Counted from the stretch's first letter, positions 18,086-28,620 are shown. The stretch is 64,000 nt of DNA from Nocardia rosealba (GCF_020216065.1 NZ_JAIWNA010000001.1:942505-1006504), one strand, 5' to 3'. The notes: generated from the sequence alone by a model not told the origin. Translations and numbers: made by a program.

Positions 18086-19810
18086 GTGACCGACGGGCTC
18101 ATCGCGCGGCTGCGGCGGTGGGCGACCCCGGTGCTCGACTGGTTCCAGACCATCGGCACCGCGCTGGGTCACCTGTGGCGTCGCTCGCTGCAATTGCGGG
18201 TCATCGTTTCCACGCTGACTCTCTCCCTCATCGTGATCACGATCCTCGGGGTCGTGCTGACCGGTCAGATCACCGACCGGCTCCTCGAAGCCAAGATCAA
18301 CGCGGCGGTCGAGGAGATGGATCGTGCCCGCAGCACGATCGAGAACGAGCTGAACGGTGTCGAGGGCGCCAACAGCCGCCAGCAGCAACTGGCCGACGCC
18401 CGCAGTGCGCTGTCCAGCCGGGGCGGCACGGGACAATCCACGGGCGCTGCCGGTAGTTTCTACTCCGCGCTGGCCATGGTCGGTGGTACCCCGCCGCAGG
18501 AGATCACCACCGATCTCATCTCCGAGGTGCCACAGGAACTGCGCCGGTTCGTACAGCGCAGCCAGGTGTCCTACCAGTTCACCACCGTCGCCGACCCGGA
18601 CGGCTACCGTGGCCGCGCGCTGATCATCGGCAGCCCGAGCGCCGAGATCGCGACTCTCGAGATCTATCTGATCTTCCCGCTGGCCAGCGAGGAGTCGAGC
18701 CTGTCGCTCATGCGCGGCACGATGCTCATCGGTGGCGTGGTGCTGCTCGTGTTGCTCGCCGCGATCACCGCGCTGGTCACCCGGCAGGTGGTGCTGCCGA
18801 TCCGTTCGGCCGCGCGCATCGCCGGTCGCTTCGCCGACGGCAGGCTGAAGGAACGCATGCTGGTGCGCGGCGAGGACGACATGGCGCGGCTGGCGCAGGC
18901 GTTCAACGAGATGGCCGAGAGCCTGTCGAACCAGATCACCCAGCTCGAGGAATTCGGCAATCTGCAGCGCCGGTTCACCTCCGATGTCAGCCACGAGTTG
19001 CGCACCCCGCTCACCACGGTTCGCATGGCCGCCGACCTCATCCACGGTTCCAGCGACGACCTGGATCCGGCGCTCGCGCGCAGCTCGGAACTGCTCGTCA
19101 ACGAACTCGACCGGTTCGAAGGCCTGCTCAACGACCTGCTGGAGATCTCGCGGCACGACGCCGGTGTGGCCGAACTGCAGGTGGAGTCCCTCGACGTGCG
19201 GATGTGCGCGCGGGCCGCGATCACCACCGTGCGGCACCTGGCCAAGGACGCCGGGGTCGAGCTGGTCGTCGACCTGCCGGAGGAGCCGGTGGTCGCCGAG
19301 GTCGATCCGCGCCGCGTGGAGCGGGTGCTGCGCAATCTGCTCGCCAACGCGATCGACCACTCCGAGGGCAAACCGGTTCTGATCCGGATGCGCGGCGACG
19401 CCGACTCGAATGCCGTGGCGACGGTCGTGCGCGATCAGGGTGTCGGTCTGCGACCGGGCGAGGAGAAGCTGGTGTTCAATCGGTTCTGGCGCTCGGACCC
19501 CTCGCGGGTGCGCCGCTCCGGCGGCACCGGTCTCGGCCTGTCGATCAGTGTCGAGGACGCCAACCTGCACGAGGGCCGACTGGAAGCCTGGGGCGATCCG
19601 GGCGTCGGCGCCAGCTTCCGGTTGCTGCTGCCGATGGTGCGCGGCCGCAAACTCGGCCCGAGCCCGCTGGCGCTGGAACCGATGCTGCGCAAGGTGCCCG
19701 CGTTACCCGAGGCCGATCCGGAACCCGAGGTACTCGACACCCGCCGCGACGACGCCGCCGACGACAACGAGGAAGCCGCAGCGACCGAGACCGGAGACCG
19801 AGAGTCATGA
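18086..19810 (+). CDS. mtrB: Two-component sensor histidine kinase MtrB
   Basis: 574 residues: a cytoplasmic N-terminus, TM1 at about 37-60, an extracytoplasmic sensor of about 150 residues, TM2 ([19 protein letters not shown]), HAMP, the dimerisation helix with phospho-acceptor His303 in [10 protein letters not shown], and an HATPase domain with NAIDHS, DQGVGL and GGTGLGLS. The C-terminal tail of about 45 residues is acidic. GTG start. Its stop overlaps the lpqB ATG by four bases. Confidence 0.95.
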   Translation: MTDGLIARLRRWATPVLDWFQTIGTALGHLWRRSLQLRVIVSTLTLSLIVITILGVVLTGQITDRLLEAKINAAVEEMDRARSTIENELNGVEGANSRQQQLADARSALSSRGGTGQSTGAAGSFYSALAMVGGTPPQEITTDLISEVPQELRRFVQRSQVSYQFTTVADPDGYRGRALIIGSPSAEIATLEIYLIFPLASEESSLSLMRGTMLIGGVVLLVLLAAITALVTRQVVLPIRSAARIAGRFADGRLKERMLVRGEDDMARLAQAFNEMAESLSNQITQLEEFGNLQRRFTSDVSHELRTPLTTVRMAADLIHGSSDDLDPALARSSELLVNELDRFEGLLNDLLEISRHDAGVAELQVESLDVRMCARAAITTVRHLAKDAGVELVVDLPEEPVVAEVDPRRVERVLRNLLANAIDHSEGKPVLIRMRGDADSNAVATVVRDQGVGLRPGEEKLVFNRFWRSDPSRVRRSGGTGLGLSISVEDANLHEGRLEAWGDPGVGASFRLLLPMVRGRKLGPSPLALEPMLRKVPALPEADPEPEVLDTRRDDAADDNEEAAATETGDRES

Positions 19811-21603
19811 GCAACGCGGGTGGTGTTCGCAAGGGTGTGGGGCTGCTCGCCCTCGTCTGCCTGCTGGTCCTCACCGGGTGCGCGAGCCTGCCCGAATCGT
19901 CGGCGCCGCAGGCCCTCGGCACCATCGAGCGCGAGCCCACGTCGGCGGGTCCGCCGCCGCCGGAGCCCGGCCGCGATCCCGACCTGCTCGTCGGCGATTT
20001 CCTCGGTGCCAGCGCCGACCCGACCAACCGGCATGCCGCCGCCCGCCAGTACATGCGCGACGACACGGCGGGGGAGTGGAACGACGAGGCGAGCATCACC
20101 ATCGTCGATCGGCCCGACACGCTGCGTGAATCCCGCACCGGCGACCGGGCGACGTACGTGGTGCGCGCGCGCAAGGTCGGCGAGCTGGGCCGCGACGGCG
20201 CCTACCGCGCCACCGACGGCATGCTCGAGAACAAGATCGAGCTGAGCAGGATCGACGGCGAGTGGCGCATCACCGACCTGCCCGACGGGGTCGTGATGGA
20301 TTCCGCGTCGTTCGCGAGCACCTACCAGCGTTACGTCCTGTACTACTTCGACAGCTCCGCCCAGCTGCTCGTGCCCGACCCGCGCTGGATCTCGGTGCCG
20401 CGCGGTCAGCTCACCGAGCGGCTCGTCGGCCTGCTCAGCGGGGGCCCACAGCCCGCCATCGCCGGGGTGGTCCGCAACCTGCTCGCCCCGCCGACCGCGG
20501 TGCGCAGCCCGATCATCAAGGCGGAGAACGACCCCGGTGAGGTGGGTGTCGGGATCGGTGGGGTGCGTATCGATTTCGGCGGGATCGGGACGCTCGACCA
20601 GCGTGGTCGCGAACTGCTGGCCGCCCAGGTGGTGACGACGCTGTCGCGCGCCGACATCCTCGGCCCGTATGTGTTGCTCGCCGACGGCAAACCGCTCGAC
20701 GAACGCTTCGCGAGCGGGTGGTCGGTCGCCGATGTCGACCAGTTCAGCGCGGCGGCGCCCGGCGGGAACAAGATCGGGCTGCACGCGCTGCGCAACGGCA
20801 CCCTCGTCCAGGTGACACCGGACGGGATCGTCGCGCCCAGTGGGGCATTCGGGGAGGCGACGAACCTGCAGTCGGTCGGCATCTCGTCGGACGGCCAGTT
20901 CGTCGCCGCCGTGGCCGACACCGGAAGGCCCGCACCGGAACCCGGCCGCACCCTGCTGATCGGCAATTACGGCGCGGGCGCGTTCGGTGTGGTCGAGGCG
21001 GCGAGTATCGCCCGGCCGTCCTGGACCATGGACGGTGGCGCCGCGTGGACCGTCCTGGACGAGCAGCGCGTGGTGCGCGCGGTCACCGATCGCGCCACCG
21101 GCAATGTGTCGCTGCAGGACGTGGACACTTCCGCGCTGTTCGAGGGCACGGGTGCGCCGCGACTGCCGATCACCGAGGTGGTCGTCTCGCGGACCGGCGT
21201 GCGGGCCGCGCTGATCGCCGACGGCAAGGTGTATGTGGCGGTGATCGAACGCAGGCCGGACGGCAAGTACGCGCTCACCTCCCCGCTGCCGGTGGCGATC
21301 GGGTTGAGCACGCCCGCGGTGTCGCTGAGCTGGGTCACCGGCGACACCCTCATGGTCGCCCGGGAAGGCAATGTCGACCCGGTGTTCACCGTGTCCATCG
21401 ACGGTTCCCAGTTCTCGCCGGTGACCTCGCAGAACCTGACTCCGCCGGTCCGGGTGGTCACGGCGACGCAGTCGACCCAGTACGTCGCCGATTCCCGCGC
21501 GGTGCTGCAACTGCAGACCGCCGACCCCACCCGAACCGACCGCTTCTGGCGCGAGGTACCCGGGCTCACCGGCGAAGGCGTGGTCCCGGTCCTGCCGACC
21601 TGA
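19807..21603 (+). CDS. lpqB: Lipoprotein LpqB
   Basis: 598-residue lipoprotein encoded after mtrB throughout the order. The signal sequence ends in the lipobox VLTGC with the lipidated Cys25. A GerMN-like domain lies around residues 180-290, followed by a beta-propeller-like region. In mycobacteria LpqB interacts with the extracellular part of MtrB and modulates its signalling. The ATG overlaps the mtrB stop (ATGA). Confidence 0.94.
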   Translation: MSNAGGVRKGVGLLALVCLLVLTGCASLPESSAPQALGTIEREPTSAGPPPPEPGRDPDLLVGDFLGASADPTNRHAAARQYMRDDTAGEWNDEASITIVDRPDTLRESRTGDRATYVVRARKVGELGRDGAYRATDGMLENKIELSRIDGEWRITDLPDGVVMDSASFASTYQRYVLYYFDSSAQLLVPDPRWISVPRGQLTERLVGLLSGGPQPAIAGVVRNLLAPPTAVRSPIIKAENDPGEVGVGIGGVRIDFGGIGTLDQRGRELLAAQVVTTLSRADILGPYVLLADGKPLDERFASGWSVADVDQFSAAAPGGNKIGLHALRNGTLVQVTPDGIVAPSGAFGEATNLQSVGISSDGQFVAAVADTGRPAPEPGRTLLIGNYGAGAFGVVEAASIARPSWTMDGGAAWTVLDEQRVVRAVTDRATGNVSLQDVDTSALFEGTGAPRLPITEVVVSRTGVRAALIADGKVYVAVIERRPDGKYALTSPLPVAIGLSTPAVSLSWVTGDTLMVAREGNVDPVFTVSIDGSQFSPVTSQNLTPPVRVVTATQSTQYVADSRAVLQLQTADPTRTDRFWREVPGLTGEGVVPVLPT

Positions 21604-21636
21604 ATCTGTCGGTACCCGCTGTCATGCTCACCGGCT

Positions 21637-22281
21637 ATGAAGGCTCTGCTCGATCTCGTGCTGCCGGTCCGCTGCGGTGGGTGTGCGCTGGCAGGCACGC
21701 CCTGGTGTGGTGCGTGCGCGGCCGAGTTGGCGACGGGTCCGGTGCGGGTACGCCCACGAACCGACCCCGGCGTTCCGTGCTGGGCGCTTCGCCCCTATCG
21801 CGGTCCGGCCAAGCGCGCCGTGCTGGCGGCCAAGGAGCACGGCCGACGCGACCTGGCCGACCCGCTCGGCGCCGCACTCGCCGCGGCATTGGCACGGTTA
21901 CGGTCCGCTGATCGCCCGCTGGTGCTGATTCCGGCGCCCACCCGGACGTCGGCAGCCCGCAGCCGCGGCGGCGATCCCGTAGCCCGTTCTGCGGCCTGCG
22001 CTGCCGGTTGGCTGATCGATTGCCGGACGGTCGGTCTGCTTCGTCTGCGGCCCGGTGTCCGCGACTCCGTCGGGCTCGGCTCGCGCGAGCGTGCGCACAA
22101 TCTCGCGCACAAGATCATCGCCGTGACCCCGGCCACCGCGCGGGCGCGAATTCCGGCGAATGCCGAGGTAGTACTGGTCGACGACGTGTTGACCACCGGT
22201 ACCACCGCCACCGAATCGATACGTGTTCTTAGCCGGATCGGCATACATCCGTGCGCTGTTTTGGTGACCTGTTCGGCTTGA
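21637..22281 (+). CDS. ComF-family phosphoribosyltransferase-like protein
   Basis: 214 residues. An N-terminal zinc-knuckle (RCGGC ... WCGAC) is followed by a type I phosphoribosyltransferase fold with the PRPP loop VVLVDDVLTTGTTATES near the C-terminus. Homologues of ComF take part in DNA uptake in competent bacteria, but its role in actinomycetes is unclear. It lies between lpqB and hpf, as in mycobacteria. Confidence 0.85.
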   Translation: MKALLDLVLPVRCGGCALAGTPWCGACAAELATGPVRVRPRTDPGVPCWALRPYRGPAKRAVLAAKEHGRRDLADPLGAALAAALARLRSADRPLVLIPAPTRTSAARSRGGDPVARSAACAAGWLIDCRTVGLLRLRPGVRDSVGLGSRERAHNLAHKIIAVTPATARARIPANAEVVLVDDVLTTGTTATESIRVLSRIGIHPCAVLVTCSA

Positions 22282-22464
22282 CTCAGCGAAATTTGCGTGA
22301 ACAGTGGCGGACTCGTCCGTGGCGGACTAGCGTCGCGAACACACACCGAACCACAGCTTCTGGGAGGTGGCGCCGCGAACTCTGGTGTCGAGCGATTCCC
22401 GATCGGCACAGCTCAATCCCGCCGCACTCGCTCTGGTGTGCGGCCATATCCGGGAGGTACTCGC

Positions 22465-23160
22465 GTGACGACTTCTGCACGGGCATCAGTGCACGATGCT
22501 GACCCTTCGGCACTGGAGGACAGTGCCACCGACTCGACTCGGACGCCCCACTCGGAAGTGGTGGTCTCCGGTCGCAATGTCGAAGTACCCGACCACTATC
22601 GAATCTATGTCTCGGAGAAGCTCTCTCGGCTGGAGCGCTTCGATCCGTCGATCTTCCTCTTCGATGTGGAACTGTTCCACGAGCGCAACCGTCGTCAACG
22701 CAAGGCCTGCCAGCGCGTCGAGATCACCGCACGCGGGCGTGGCCCGATCGTGCGTGCCGAGGCGTGCGCCGACAGCTTCTACGCCGCGTTCGAGTCGGCT
22801 TCACAGAAGATCGAGAGCAGGCTGCGCAGGTCGAAGGACAAGCGCCGCGTGGTCCACTACGGAGACAAGACGCCCGTCTCGGTAGCCCAGGCCACCGCGT
22901 CCCTGGTCGACGACTCGCTGTTCGCCCAGGCCAACGGGCACGTAGCGCACGAGCACGACGAGGAGACCCAGGACGAGGGTCCCGGCCACATCGTGCGCAC
23001 GAAGGACCATCCGGCTACGCCGATGACGGTCGACGACGCCCTGTACCAGATGGAACTGGTCGGGCACGACTTCTTCCTCTTCCACGACAAGGAAACCGAC
23101 CGGCCGTCGGTGGTCTATCGCAGACACGCCTTCGACTACGGTCTCATCCGGCTGGTCTGA
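22465..23160 (+). CDS. hpf: Ribosome hibernation promoting factor, long form
   Basis: 231 residues. The N-terminal HPF/YfiA domain (about 30-135: EVVVSGRNVEVPDHYRIYV, RVEITARGRG, ADSFYAAFESASQKIESRLR) binds the 30S decoding region. The C-terminal domain (about 170-231: MTVDDALYQMELVGHDFFLF, ending VVYRRHAFDYGLIRLV) dimerises to form 100S ribosomes. The GTG at 22465 has GGGAGG eight bases upstream. The 183-bp leader before it has no recognised gene and presumably holds a stress promoter. Confidence 0.92.
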   Translation: MTTSARASVHDADPSALEDSATDSTRTPHSEVVVSGRNVEVPDHYRIYVSEKLSRLERFDPSIFLFDVELFHERNRRQRKACQRVEITARGRGPIVRAEACADSFYAAFESASQKIESRLRRSKDKRRVVHYGDKTPVSVAQATASLVDDSLFAQANGHVAHEHDEETQDEGPGHIVRTKDHPATPMTVDDALYQMELVGHDFFLFHDKETDRPSVVYRRHAFDYGLIRLV

Positions 23161-23208
23161 CCCTTCCGGAACACCGGGCACCCGCAGGCGCGGGTGCCCG
23201 GATCGCGT

Positions 23209-23844
23209 TCAGCCGCCGAACTTTTCGTAATGCACGGCGTCGGTGAGCGCCCGCCGGGCCCGCCAGCCGAAGCGTTCGAGATCCGGCACTTCCTGGAACT
23301 CGTGTACCGGTCCGACGCACAGCCAGGCGATGGGCGTGATGCCCTCGGGCAGGCCGACCAGATCGCGCAGGAACCCGGGTTCGTAGAACGACACCCAGCC
23401 CACACCGACCTGTTCGGCGGTCGCCGCCAGCCACAGGTTCTGGATGGCGAGCACGGTCGAATACACACCGGTCTCCGGGACGCTGGCCCGGCCGAGTACC
23501 TGAGGTCCGCCGCGCCGGTCGTCGTGGGTGACCACGATCCCGGTGCCGCTCTCGACGATTCCCTCGATCTTGATCGGGTCGAAGGTCGCGGCCCGGTCGG
23601 CGGGCAGCGCGTCACGGAACTCGACGCGTTTGTCCGCCACGTGCTCGGCGAAGCGGCGCAAGGTCGCCGCTTCGCGGACCACGACGAAGTCCCAGGGCTG
23701 GGAATTGCCGACGCTCGGCGCCCGGTGGGCGGCGGACAGAATCCGCCACAACGTGTCGTCGTCGACGAGTTCGCCGGTGAATTCGGCGCGCACATCGCGA
23801 CGCAGACGGATCGCGTCGTAGACGCTCAGTTGCTCAGCACACAC
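23209..23844 (-). CDS. bluB: 5,6-dimethylbenzimidazole synthase
   Basis: 211-residue BluB: an oxygen-dependent flavin-destructase of the nitroreductase fold that converts FMNH2 to the lower ligand of vitamin B12. Signature regions are YDAIRLRRDVRAEFTG, ILSAAHRAPSVGNSQPWDFV and VGWVSFYEPGFLRDLVGLPE. The GTG at 23844 is 23 bp downstream of a fatty-acid desaturase gene on the same strand, an unexpected co-transcription partner. No cobalamin riboswitch precedes it, as the gap is too short. Confidence 0.88.
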   Translation of the reverse strand: MCAEQLSVYDAIRLRRDVRAEFTGELVDDDTLWRILSAAHRAPSVGNSQPWDFVVVREAATLRRFAEHVADKRVEFRDALPADRAATFDPIKIEGIVESGTGIVVTHDDRRGGPQVLGRASVPETGVYSTVLAIQNLWLAATAEQVGVGWVSFYEPGFLRDLVGLPEGITPIAWLCVGPVHEFQEVPDLERFGWRARRALTDAVHYEKFGG

Positions 23845-23867
23845 CGGTGCAGTGTGGCATTGCGAGG

Positions 23868-25109
23868 TCAGGAAGACCTACGCGCCATCCTTCGTCCGGC
23901 GGCCAGCGCGGTGCGCAACCCGCGCCTGCGACCGGTCACCGGGTCGATCGTCGGCACGGCCTTGCCCTCGAACAGGCGCTCGGACTTGGTTTCCGGAGCG
24001 TCGTCGGCGGTGTGGCGCAGGTACTTGTTGGGCAGCGAAAGCTTGAGGATCGTGCGCCACGACTTGAAGTACTGCACCGGCAGGGACCCGGTGGTGTAGG
24101 GCAGGTCGTACTTGTCGGCCAGCTCGCGCACCCGCACCGCGATGGTGGCGTAGCGGTTGCTCGGCAGGTCGGGGAACAGGTGGTGTTCGATCTGGTGGCT
24201 GAGGTTGCCGGTCATGAAGTGCATGACCGGGCCGCCGCTGATGTTGGCGCTGCCGAGCATCTGGCGCAGGTACCACTCGCCCTTGGTCTCGTTCTCGATG
24301 TCGGCCTTGGTGAACTTCTCGGCGCCGTCGGGGAAGTGCCCGCAGAAGATCACCGCGTTGGTCCACACATTGCGCACCACATTGGCGGCGAAGTTGGCGG
24401 TGAGGGTGGAGAAGAACGACGGCCCGGTGAGCAGCGGGAAGATCACGTAGTCCTTGGCGGCCTGCTTACCGATCTTCTTGAGCACCAGCTTGCGGTCGGC
24501 GTCGAACTGCTTCCACTCCGGGGAATCCTTGTCCCACTTCTTCTTCGCCACCTTGCCCAGCTCGAGGTGCTGGATCGCGACGCCGTACTCGAACAGCGCC
24601 TGCAGCAGGAAGTTGTAGATCGGGTTACCCAGGTAGAACGGCATCCAGCGCTGGTCGCGGGTGACGCGCAGCAGGCCGTAGCCGATGTCGTCGTCCATGC
24701 CGAGGACGTTGGTGTACTTGTGGTGCAGGAAGTTGTGGGTGATCTTCCAGTGCGCCGACGGGCCCGCGTTGTCCCACTCCCAGGACGTGGAGTGGATCTC
24801 CGGATCGTTCATCCAGTCCCACTGCCCGTGCATGACGTTGTGCCCGATCTCCATGTTCTCGATGATCTTGGCAGTGCCGAGCAGGGCGACGCCGGCCAGC
24901 CAGGCCGGGGGCAGGAAGCTGGCGAACAGGACAGTGCGGCCGCTGATCTCCAGGGCTCGCTGTAACCGGATGACGTTGCGGATATACCGGGCGTCGGCTT
25001 CGCCTCGCGAAGATTCGATTTCGCGGCGGATCGCGTCGAACTCCGCACCGAGAGCTTCGACATCCGCGGCGGTGAGGTGCGCGTATTCCTTGACATCCGA
25101 GATCGCCAT
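23868..25109 (-). CDS. Fatty acid desaturase, DesA3-type, copy 1
   Basis: 413-residue membrane di-iron desaturase expected to introduce a delta-9 double bond into stearoyl-CoA. His boxes: GHNVMHGQW, HNFLHHKYTN and HQIEHHLFPDLPSNRY, with a hydrophobic helix pair before the first. It is closely related to the next gene and shares the N-terminal segment EYAHLTAADVEALGAEFDAI. The ATG at 25109 lies only a few bases from a double palindromic site (25113-25146), so it is probably regulated separately. bluB follows 23 bp downstream. Confidence 0.92.
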   Translation of the reverse strand: MAISDVKEYAHLTAADVEALGAEFDAIRREIESSRGEADARYIRNVIRLQRALEISGRTVLFASFLPPAWLAGVALLGTAKIIENMEIGHNVMHGQWDWMNDPEIHSTSWEWDNAGPSAHWKITHNFLHHKYTNVLGMDDDIGYGLLRVTRDQRWMPFYLGNPIYNFLLQALFEYGVAIQHLELGKVAKKKWDKDSPEWKQFDADRKLVLKKIGKQAAKDYVIFPLLTGPSFFSTLTANFAANVVRNVWTNAVIFCGHFPDGAEKFTKADIENETKGEWYLRQMLGSANISGGPVMHFMTGNLSHQIEHHLFPDLPSNRYATIAVRVRELADKYDLPYTTGSLPVQYFKSWRTILKLSLPNKYLRHTADDAPETKSERLFEGKAVPTIDPVTGRRRGLRTALAAGRRMARRSS

Positions 25110-25112
25110 GGC

Positions 25113-25146
25113 GGTTACAGTACCGTAGGTTACGAGAGCGTAGGTT
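25113..25146. promoter_or_regulatory. Two overlapping copies of a desaturase operator motif
   Basis: The motif GGTTACR-N4-CGTAGGTT occurs at 25113-25131 and, sharing four bases, at 25128-25146, directly upstream of desaturase copy 1. The core TACG-N4-CGTA is a dyad. The same 19-bp motif recurs upstream of the reductase gene at 27891. Binding here would block initiation. The cognate regulator is not identified. Confidence 0.65.
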
Positions 25147-25203
25147 GGTGATTTCCGCGATGGATTGTGGGATGTGTCCTATTGCGCGATCGAGACACAG
25201 ATG

Positions 25204-26538
25204 TTATCTGAGACCGCGCGCCCTCTTCCGGAGGGCAGCCTCTTCCTGCCGCGCCCGCTTCTTCAGCGCCACCTTGGCCTCGCGCAGTACTTCCTTCTCG
25301 TGCCGCGCCTTCGCTTCGAGGCTCACCTTCGCGTCGTGCAGCGCCGAACGCAGGCCGAGGCGCTTGCCGGTCTCCGGGTCCACGCGCAGCGCCTCCGGCA
25401 ACGAGATGCCGTGGAACTTGCGCTCCGAGGACGTCTCGGGCGCGTCGTCGGCGGTGCGCTTGAGGAACCGGTCGGGCAGCGCGAGCTTGTGGATGGTGCG
25501 GAAGGCCAGCAGGTACTGCTTGCCGAGCGAACCGGTGGTGTAGGGGAGGTCGTACTTGTCGCAGAGCTGACGCACCTGCGCGGCGACCTCCGGGTACCGG
25601 TTGCTCGGCAGGTCGGGGAACAGGTGATGCTCGATCTGGTAGCAGAGGTTGCCGCTCATGAACGCCATGACCGGGCCCGCCTTGAAGTTGGCGCTACCGA
25701 GCATCTGACGCAGGTACCACTCGCCCTGGGTTTCCCCGTCGAGCTGTTCGATGGTGAATTTCTCGGCGCCGTCGGGGAAGTGCCCGCAGAAGATCACGGC
25801 GTAGGCCCACAGATTGCGCACCAGGTTGGCGGTGGCGTTGGCCTTGAGCGTCGACTTCCAGGCCGGACCGGTGAGCGCCGGGAACAGCACGAAGTCCTTC
25901 ACCACCTGGCGGCCCGCCTTGCGGGCGAAGTCCTTGTTCGGCTCCGACATCAGCTGCTTGGTCGGTACGCCCGCGAGTTCCTTCTCGATCCCCAGGTCGT
26001 GCAGCGCGATGCCCCACTCGAAGGTGGCGGCCAGCAGCAGGTTCGCGGCGGGCTGCACGAGGTGCTTGGGTTCCCACGCCTCGTCACGGGTCATCCGCAG
26101 GATGCCGAAACCGAGGTCCTCGTCCTTGCCGAGCACGTTGGTGTAGGTGTGATGGGAGTAGTTGTGCGCGCGCCGCCACTGCGCCGACGGACCCGTCTGG
26201 TCCCACTCCCAGGAGGTGGAGTGGATTTCGGGATCGTTCATCCAATCCCACTGCCCGTGGCTGACGTTGTGCCCGAGCTCCATGTTCTCGATGATCTTGG
26301 CGACCGAAAGCAACGCGGTGCCACCGAGCCATGCCCAGCGGTTGCGGCTGCCGAACAGCACCGCGCGGCCCGCGACTTCGAGGGCGCGCTGGGCGGCGAT
26401 GGTGCGGCGGATGTATTTGGCGTCGCGCTCACCGCGCGAGGTCTCGACAGATCGTCGGATCGAGTCGAGTTCTTTGCCCAGGGTCTCGATGTCGGCCGCC
26501 GTCAGATGGGCGAAGGCCTGGATATCGGTGATGGCCAC
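25204..26538 (-). CDS. Fatty acid desaturase, DesA3-type, copy 2
   Basis: 444-residue paralogue of the downstream desaturase with the same His boxes (GHNVSHGQW, HNYSHHTYTN, YQIEHHLFPDLPSNRY). It differs by a charged C-terminal tail of about 60 residues rich in Lys, Arg, Glu and Ala (KARHEKEVLREAKVALKKRA), probably a helical extension. The GTG at 26538 has GAGAGG five bases upstream and is preferred over an earlier in-frame codon. The ferredoxin-type reductase gene lies upstream on the same strand. Confidence 0.92.
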   Translation of the reverse strand: MAITDIQAFAHLTAADIETLGKELDSIRRSVETSRGERDAKYIRRTIAAQRALEVAGRAVLFGSRNRWAWLGGTALLSVAKIIENMELGHNVSHGQWDWMNDPEIHSTSWEWDQTGPSAQWRRAHNYSHHTYTNVLGKDEDLGFGILRMTRDEAWEPKHLVQPAANLLLAATFEWGIALHDLGIEKELAGVPTKQLMSEPNKDFARKAGRQVVKDFVLFPALTGPAWKSTLKANATANLVRNLWAYAVIFCGHFPDGAEKFTIEQLDGETQGEWYLRQMLGSANFKAGPVMAFMSGNLCYQIEHHLFPDLPSNRYPEVAAQVRQLCDKYDLPYTTGSLGKQYLLAFRTIHKLALPDRFLKRTADDAPETSSERKFHGISLPEALRVDPETGKRLGLRSALHDAKVSLEAKARHEKEVLREAKVALKKRARQEEAALRKRARGLR

Positions 26539-26596
26539 CGGGGTCCTCTCTTGTTCGGTTGACGGCCTGCACGCTCGGTCCACACACGAGGGGCCC

Positions 26597-26622
26597 GGCG
26601 GTGACGCTACGGCGTCACTGCC
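26597..26622. promoter_or_regulatory. Dyad between the reductase and desaturase copy 2
   Basis: GTGACG-CTACGG-CGTCAC, extended by GGC(G) and (T)GCC, forms a 10-bp stem with one mismatch. It may terminate the reductase transcript or be an operator for desaturase copy 2. It does not match the motif found at the other two genes. Confidence 0.45.
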
Positions 26623-26699
26623 GAGACCAGCCGCTGCCGATCAGTCATATGACCGGCGCATGATTCGAGGATACCCGTAACCGAAGCGTGACGGTGGGA

Positions 26700-27830
26700 T
26701 CAGATGTCGAGTGTGCAGTCACCCGCCGCGGCGGAGATACAGGTCTGAACCTTGTCGCCCGGCTGGCGTTCGTCACCGTTGCGCAGATCGCGGGCGTGTC
26801 CGGCCGACAGCGTGACCACGCAGGTCTGGCAGATTCCCATCCGGCAGCCGAACGGCAGCTGCACGCCAACCGACTCGCCGGCCTCGAGCAGACTCGTCGC
26901 GCCGTCGACGGTCAGGGTGCGTCCGGTGGTGCCGAAGGTCACCGTGCCGCCCTCACCGACCGCGGACCGTTCCACCTCGAAACGCTCGACGTGCAGCTTC
27001 TCGGGGATGCCCGCCGCTTTCCAGTGCGCTTCGATGGCGTCGAGCATGGGCGCCGGCCCGCACGCCCACGTCTCGCGCTCGCGCCAGTCGGGGTAGAGCT
27101 CGTCGAGGCTCGACAGCGCGAACAGGCCCTGTTCGTCGGTGAGTTGCAGGTGCGAGACGAAGCTCGGGTGCTTGTCGTGCAGGGCGCGCAGTTCGGCGCC
27201 GAACATCACGTCGGCGTCGGTCGGCGCCGAGTGCACATGCACCACGTCGTGCACACCGTCGCGACGGTCCATGGTGCGCAGCATCGACATCACCGGGGTG
27301 ATGCCACTACCCGCGGTGAGGAACAGCACCTTGTCGGGTACCGGCTGGGGCAGCACGAACCCGCCCTGCGGTGCGGCGAGCCGGACGATGGTGCCCGCGG
27401 CGACCCCGTTGACGAGGTGGCTGGACAGTTTGCCCTCGGGCATGGCCTTCACGGCGATGGAGATGAGCCGCTTGCCGCCCTCGCCGGTCCAGTCCGGCGG
27501 GCAGGTCAGCGAGTAGGAACGCCAGTTCCAGCGGCCGTCGATGAGGATGCCGATGCCGATGTACTGACCCGGCTGATACTTGAAGTCGAAACCCCAGCCC
27601 GGCTTGATGACCAGCGTCGCCGAGTCGGCGGTCTCCTTGCGCACGTCGACGATGCGCCCACGCAGTTCCCGCGCCGACCACAGCGGATTGGCCAGGTGCA
27701 AGTAGTCGTCGGGCAGCAGGGGTGTGGTCACCCGGGCGACCGCGCCGCGTAGCACGTTCAGCTTGCCGCCGCGATCGGCGACCTGCGCCGCCGGTGCCTC
27801 GAGCCATTCCCGGAACTTGTTCAGGACCAT
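26700..27830 (-). CDS. Ferredoxin reductase-like oxidoreductase, desaturase electron donor
   Basis: 376 residues: an FAD-binding ferredoxin-reductase domain (about 40-150, RSYSLTCPP flavin motif), an NAD(P)-binding domain ([16 protein letters not shown], then [12 protein letters not shown]) and a C-terminal plant-type [2Fe-2S] ferredoxin domain with [13 protein letters not shown] and a later Cys near QTCIS. It matches the mycobacterial Rv3230c protein, which supplies electrons to DesA3. Start is the ATG at 27830 (MVLNKFREW). The desaturase operator motif lies about 60 bp upstream. Confidence 0.9.
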   Translation of the reverse strand: MVLNKFREWLEAPAAQVADRGGKLNVLRGAVARVTTPLLPDDYLHLANPLWSARELRGRIVDVRKETADSATLVIKPGWGFDFKYQPGQYIGIGILIDGRWNWRSYSLTCPPDWTGEGGKRLISIAVKAMPEGKLSSHLVNGVAAGTIVRLAAPQGGFVLPQPVPDKVLFLTAGSGITPVMSMLRTMDRRDGVHDVVHVHSAPTDADVMFGAELRALHDKHPSFVSHLQLTDEQGLFALSSLDELYPDWRERETWACGPAPMLDAIEAHWKAAGIPEKLHVERFEVERSAVGEGGTVTFGTTGRTLTVDGATSLLEAGESVGVQLPFGCRMGICQTCVVTLSAGHARDLRNGDERQPGDKVQTCISAAAGDCTLDI

Positions 27831-27890
27831 TGCTTCGCCGTTACTCCCTGTCGTGCATCCGAGCCACCCGCGGTGGCTCACTCGCAGCAA

Positions 27891-27909
27891 GGTTACGGCA
27901 TCGTAGGTT
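27891..27909. promoter_or_regulatory. Desaturase operator motif upstream of the reductase gene
   Basis: GGTTACG-GCAT-CGTAGGTT, the same 7+4+8 arrangement and half-sites as the two copies upstream of desaturase 1. It lies 61-79 bp upstream of the reductase ATG, a position compatible with promoter control. Confidence 0.65.
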
Positions 27910-28044
27910 TGGCGCCAGCCGAAGGACTGGGTGTTCTCGGCGCGCCTCCGTCGCTGGACTGACCGGAGGGTGCGACGAAGGAGTGCCCGGAGGGAGGGAA
28001 GCGACGGAGTTAAGCGCCGAGAACCGCGGCGCCAGCCGCCGATG

Positions 28045-28620
28045 TCACAGCAGGTCGAGGAGGAAGGGCAGTTCCTGGGTGGCGTACCAGGCCAGCTGGT
28101 GGTCTTCGGCGTCGCCGAGGACGAACTCGGCATCGGGGTCGCCCATGTCGGCGACGTCGATCACGTCGACGGCCTTGGCCACCTGGGGTTCGGCTTCGGC
28201 CAGGTCGACATGCACCGAGGCCACCTGGTCGTAGGTGATCGGCCCGGCCAGTTTCACCACCGCGTCGTCGAGGTCGGGGCGCAGTTTCGCCCCGGTGACG
28301 TCGGCGGCGATCACGCAGCGCCGGTAGGTCGGGCTGCCCGGGTTGGCGGCCTCGTCCGGCGCGGTGGTGTCGTCTTCGGCGTCGTCGAGTCCCTCGCGTT
28401 CGGCGGCGATCAGCCGCAGCGAGGCGCGCGCGGCCTCCGACATCGCCACCTCGGCGAGTTCGTCGTCGTCGCCCGCGGCGTAGGCCTCGCGCAGCGCGGG
28501 GGTCACCGCGAACGCGGTCGCGCCGAGCGGGAACAGTTCGCGCTCGTCGACCAGCTGCCGCAGCATCGGGATCGTCGCCGGGATGTAGACGCGCATCTTG
28601 GCGTTCTCAGAGACAGGCAC
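28045..28620 (-). CDS. DUF6912-like protein
   Basis: 191 residues beginning [20 protein letters not shown]. The conserved pieces are [17 protein letters not shown], the [18 protein letters not shown] helix and RRCVIAADV, with a long acidic middle. A homologue lies near desA3 in mycobacteria (Rv3231c, from memory). Function unknown. The GTG at 28620 has GGAGGAG seven bases upstream and overlaps the preceding acyltransferase gene by 14 bp; an ATG at 28596 has no ribosome-binding site. Confidence 0.72.
   Translation of the reverse strand: MPVSENAKMRVYIPATIPMLRQLVDERELFPLGATAFAVTPALREAYAAGDDDELAEVAMSEAARASLRLIAAEREGLDDAEDDTTAPDEAANPGSPTYRRCVIAADVTGAKLRPDLDDAVVKLAGPITYDQVASVHVDLAEAEPQVAKAVDVIDVADMGDPDAEFVLGDAEDHQLAWYATQELPFLLDLL

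Noticed and set aside
23845..23867. Cobalamin riboswitch before bluB
   Set aside because: Only 23 bp separate bluB from the upstream desaturase gene.
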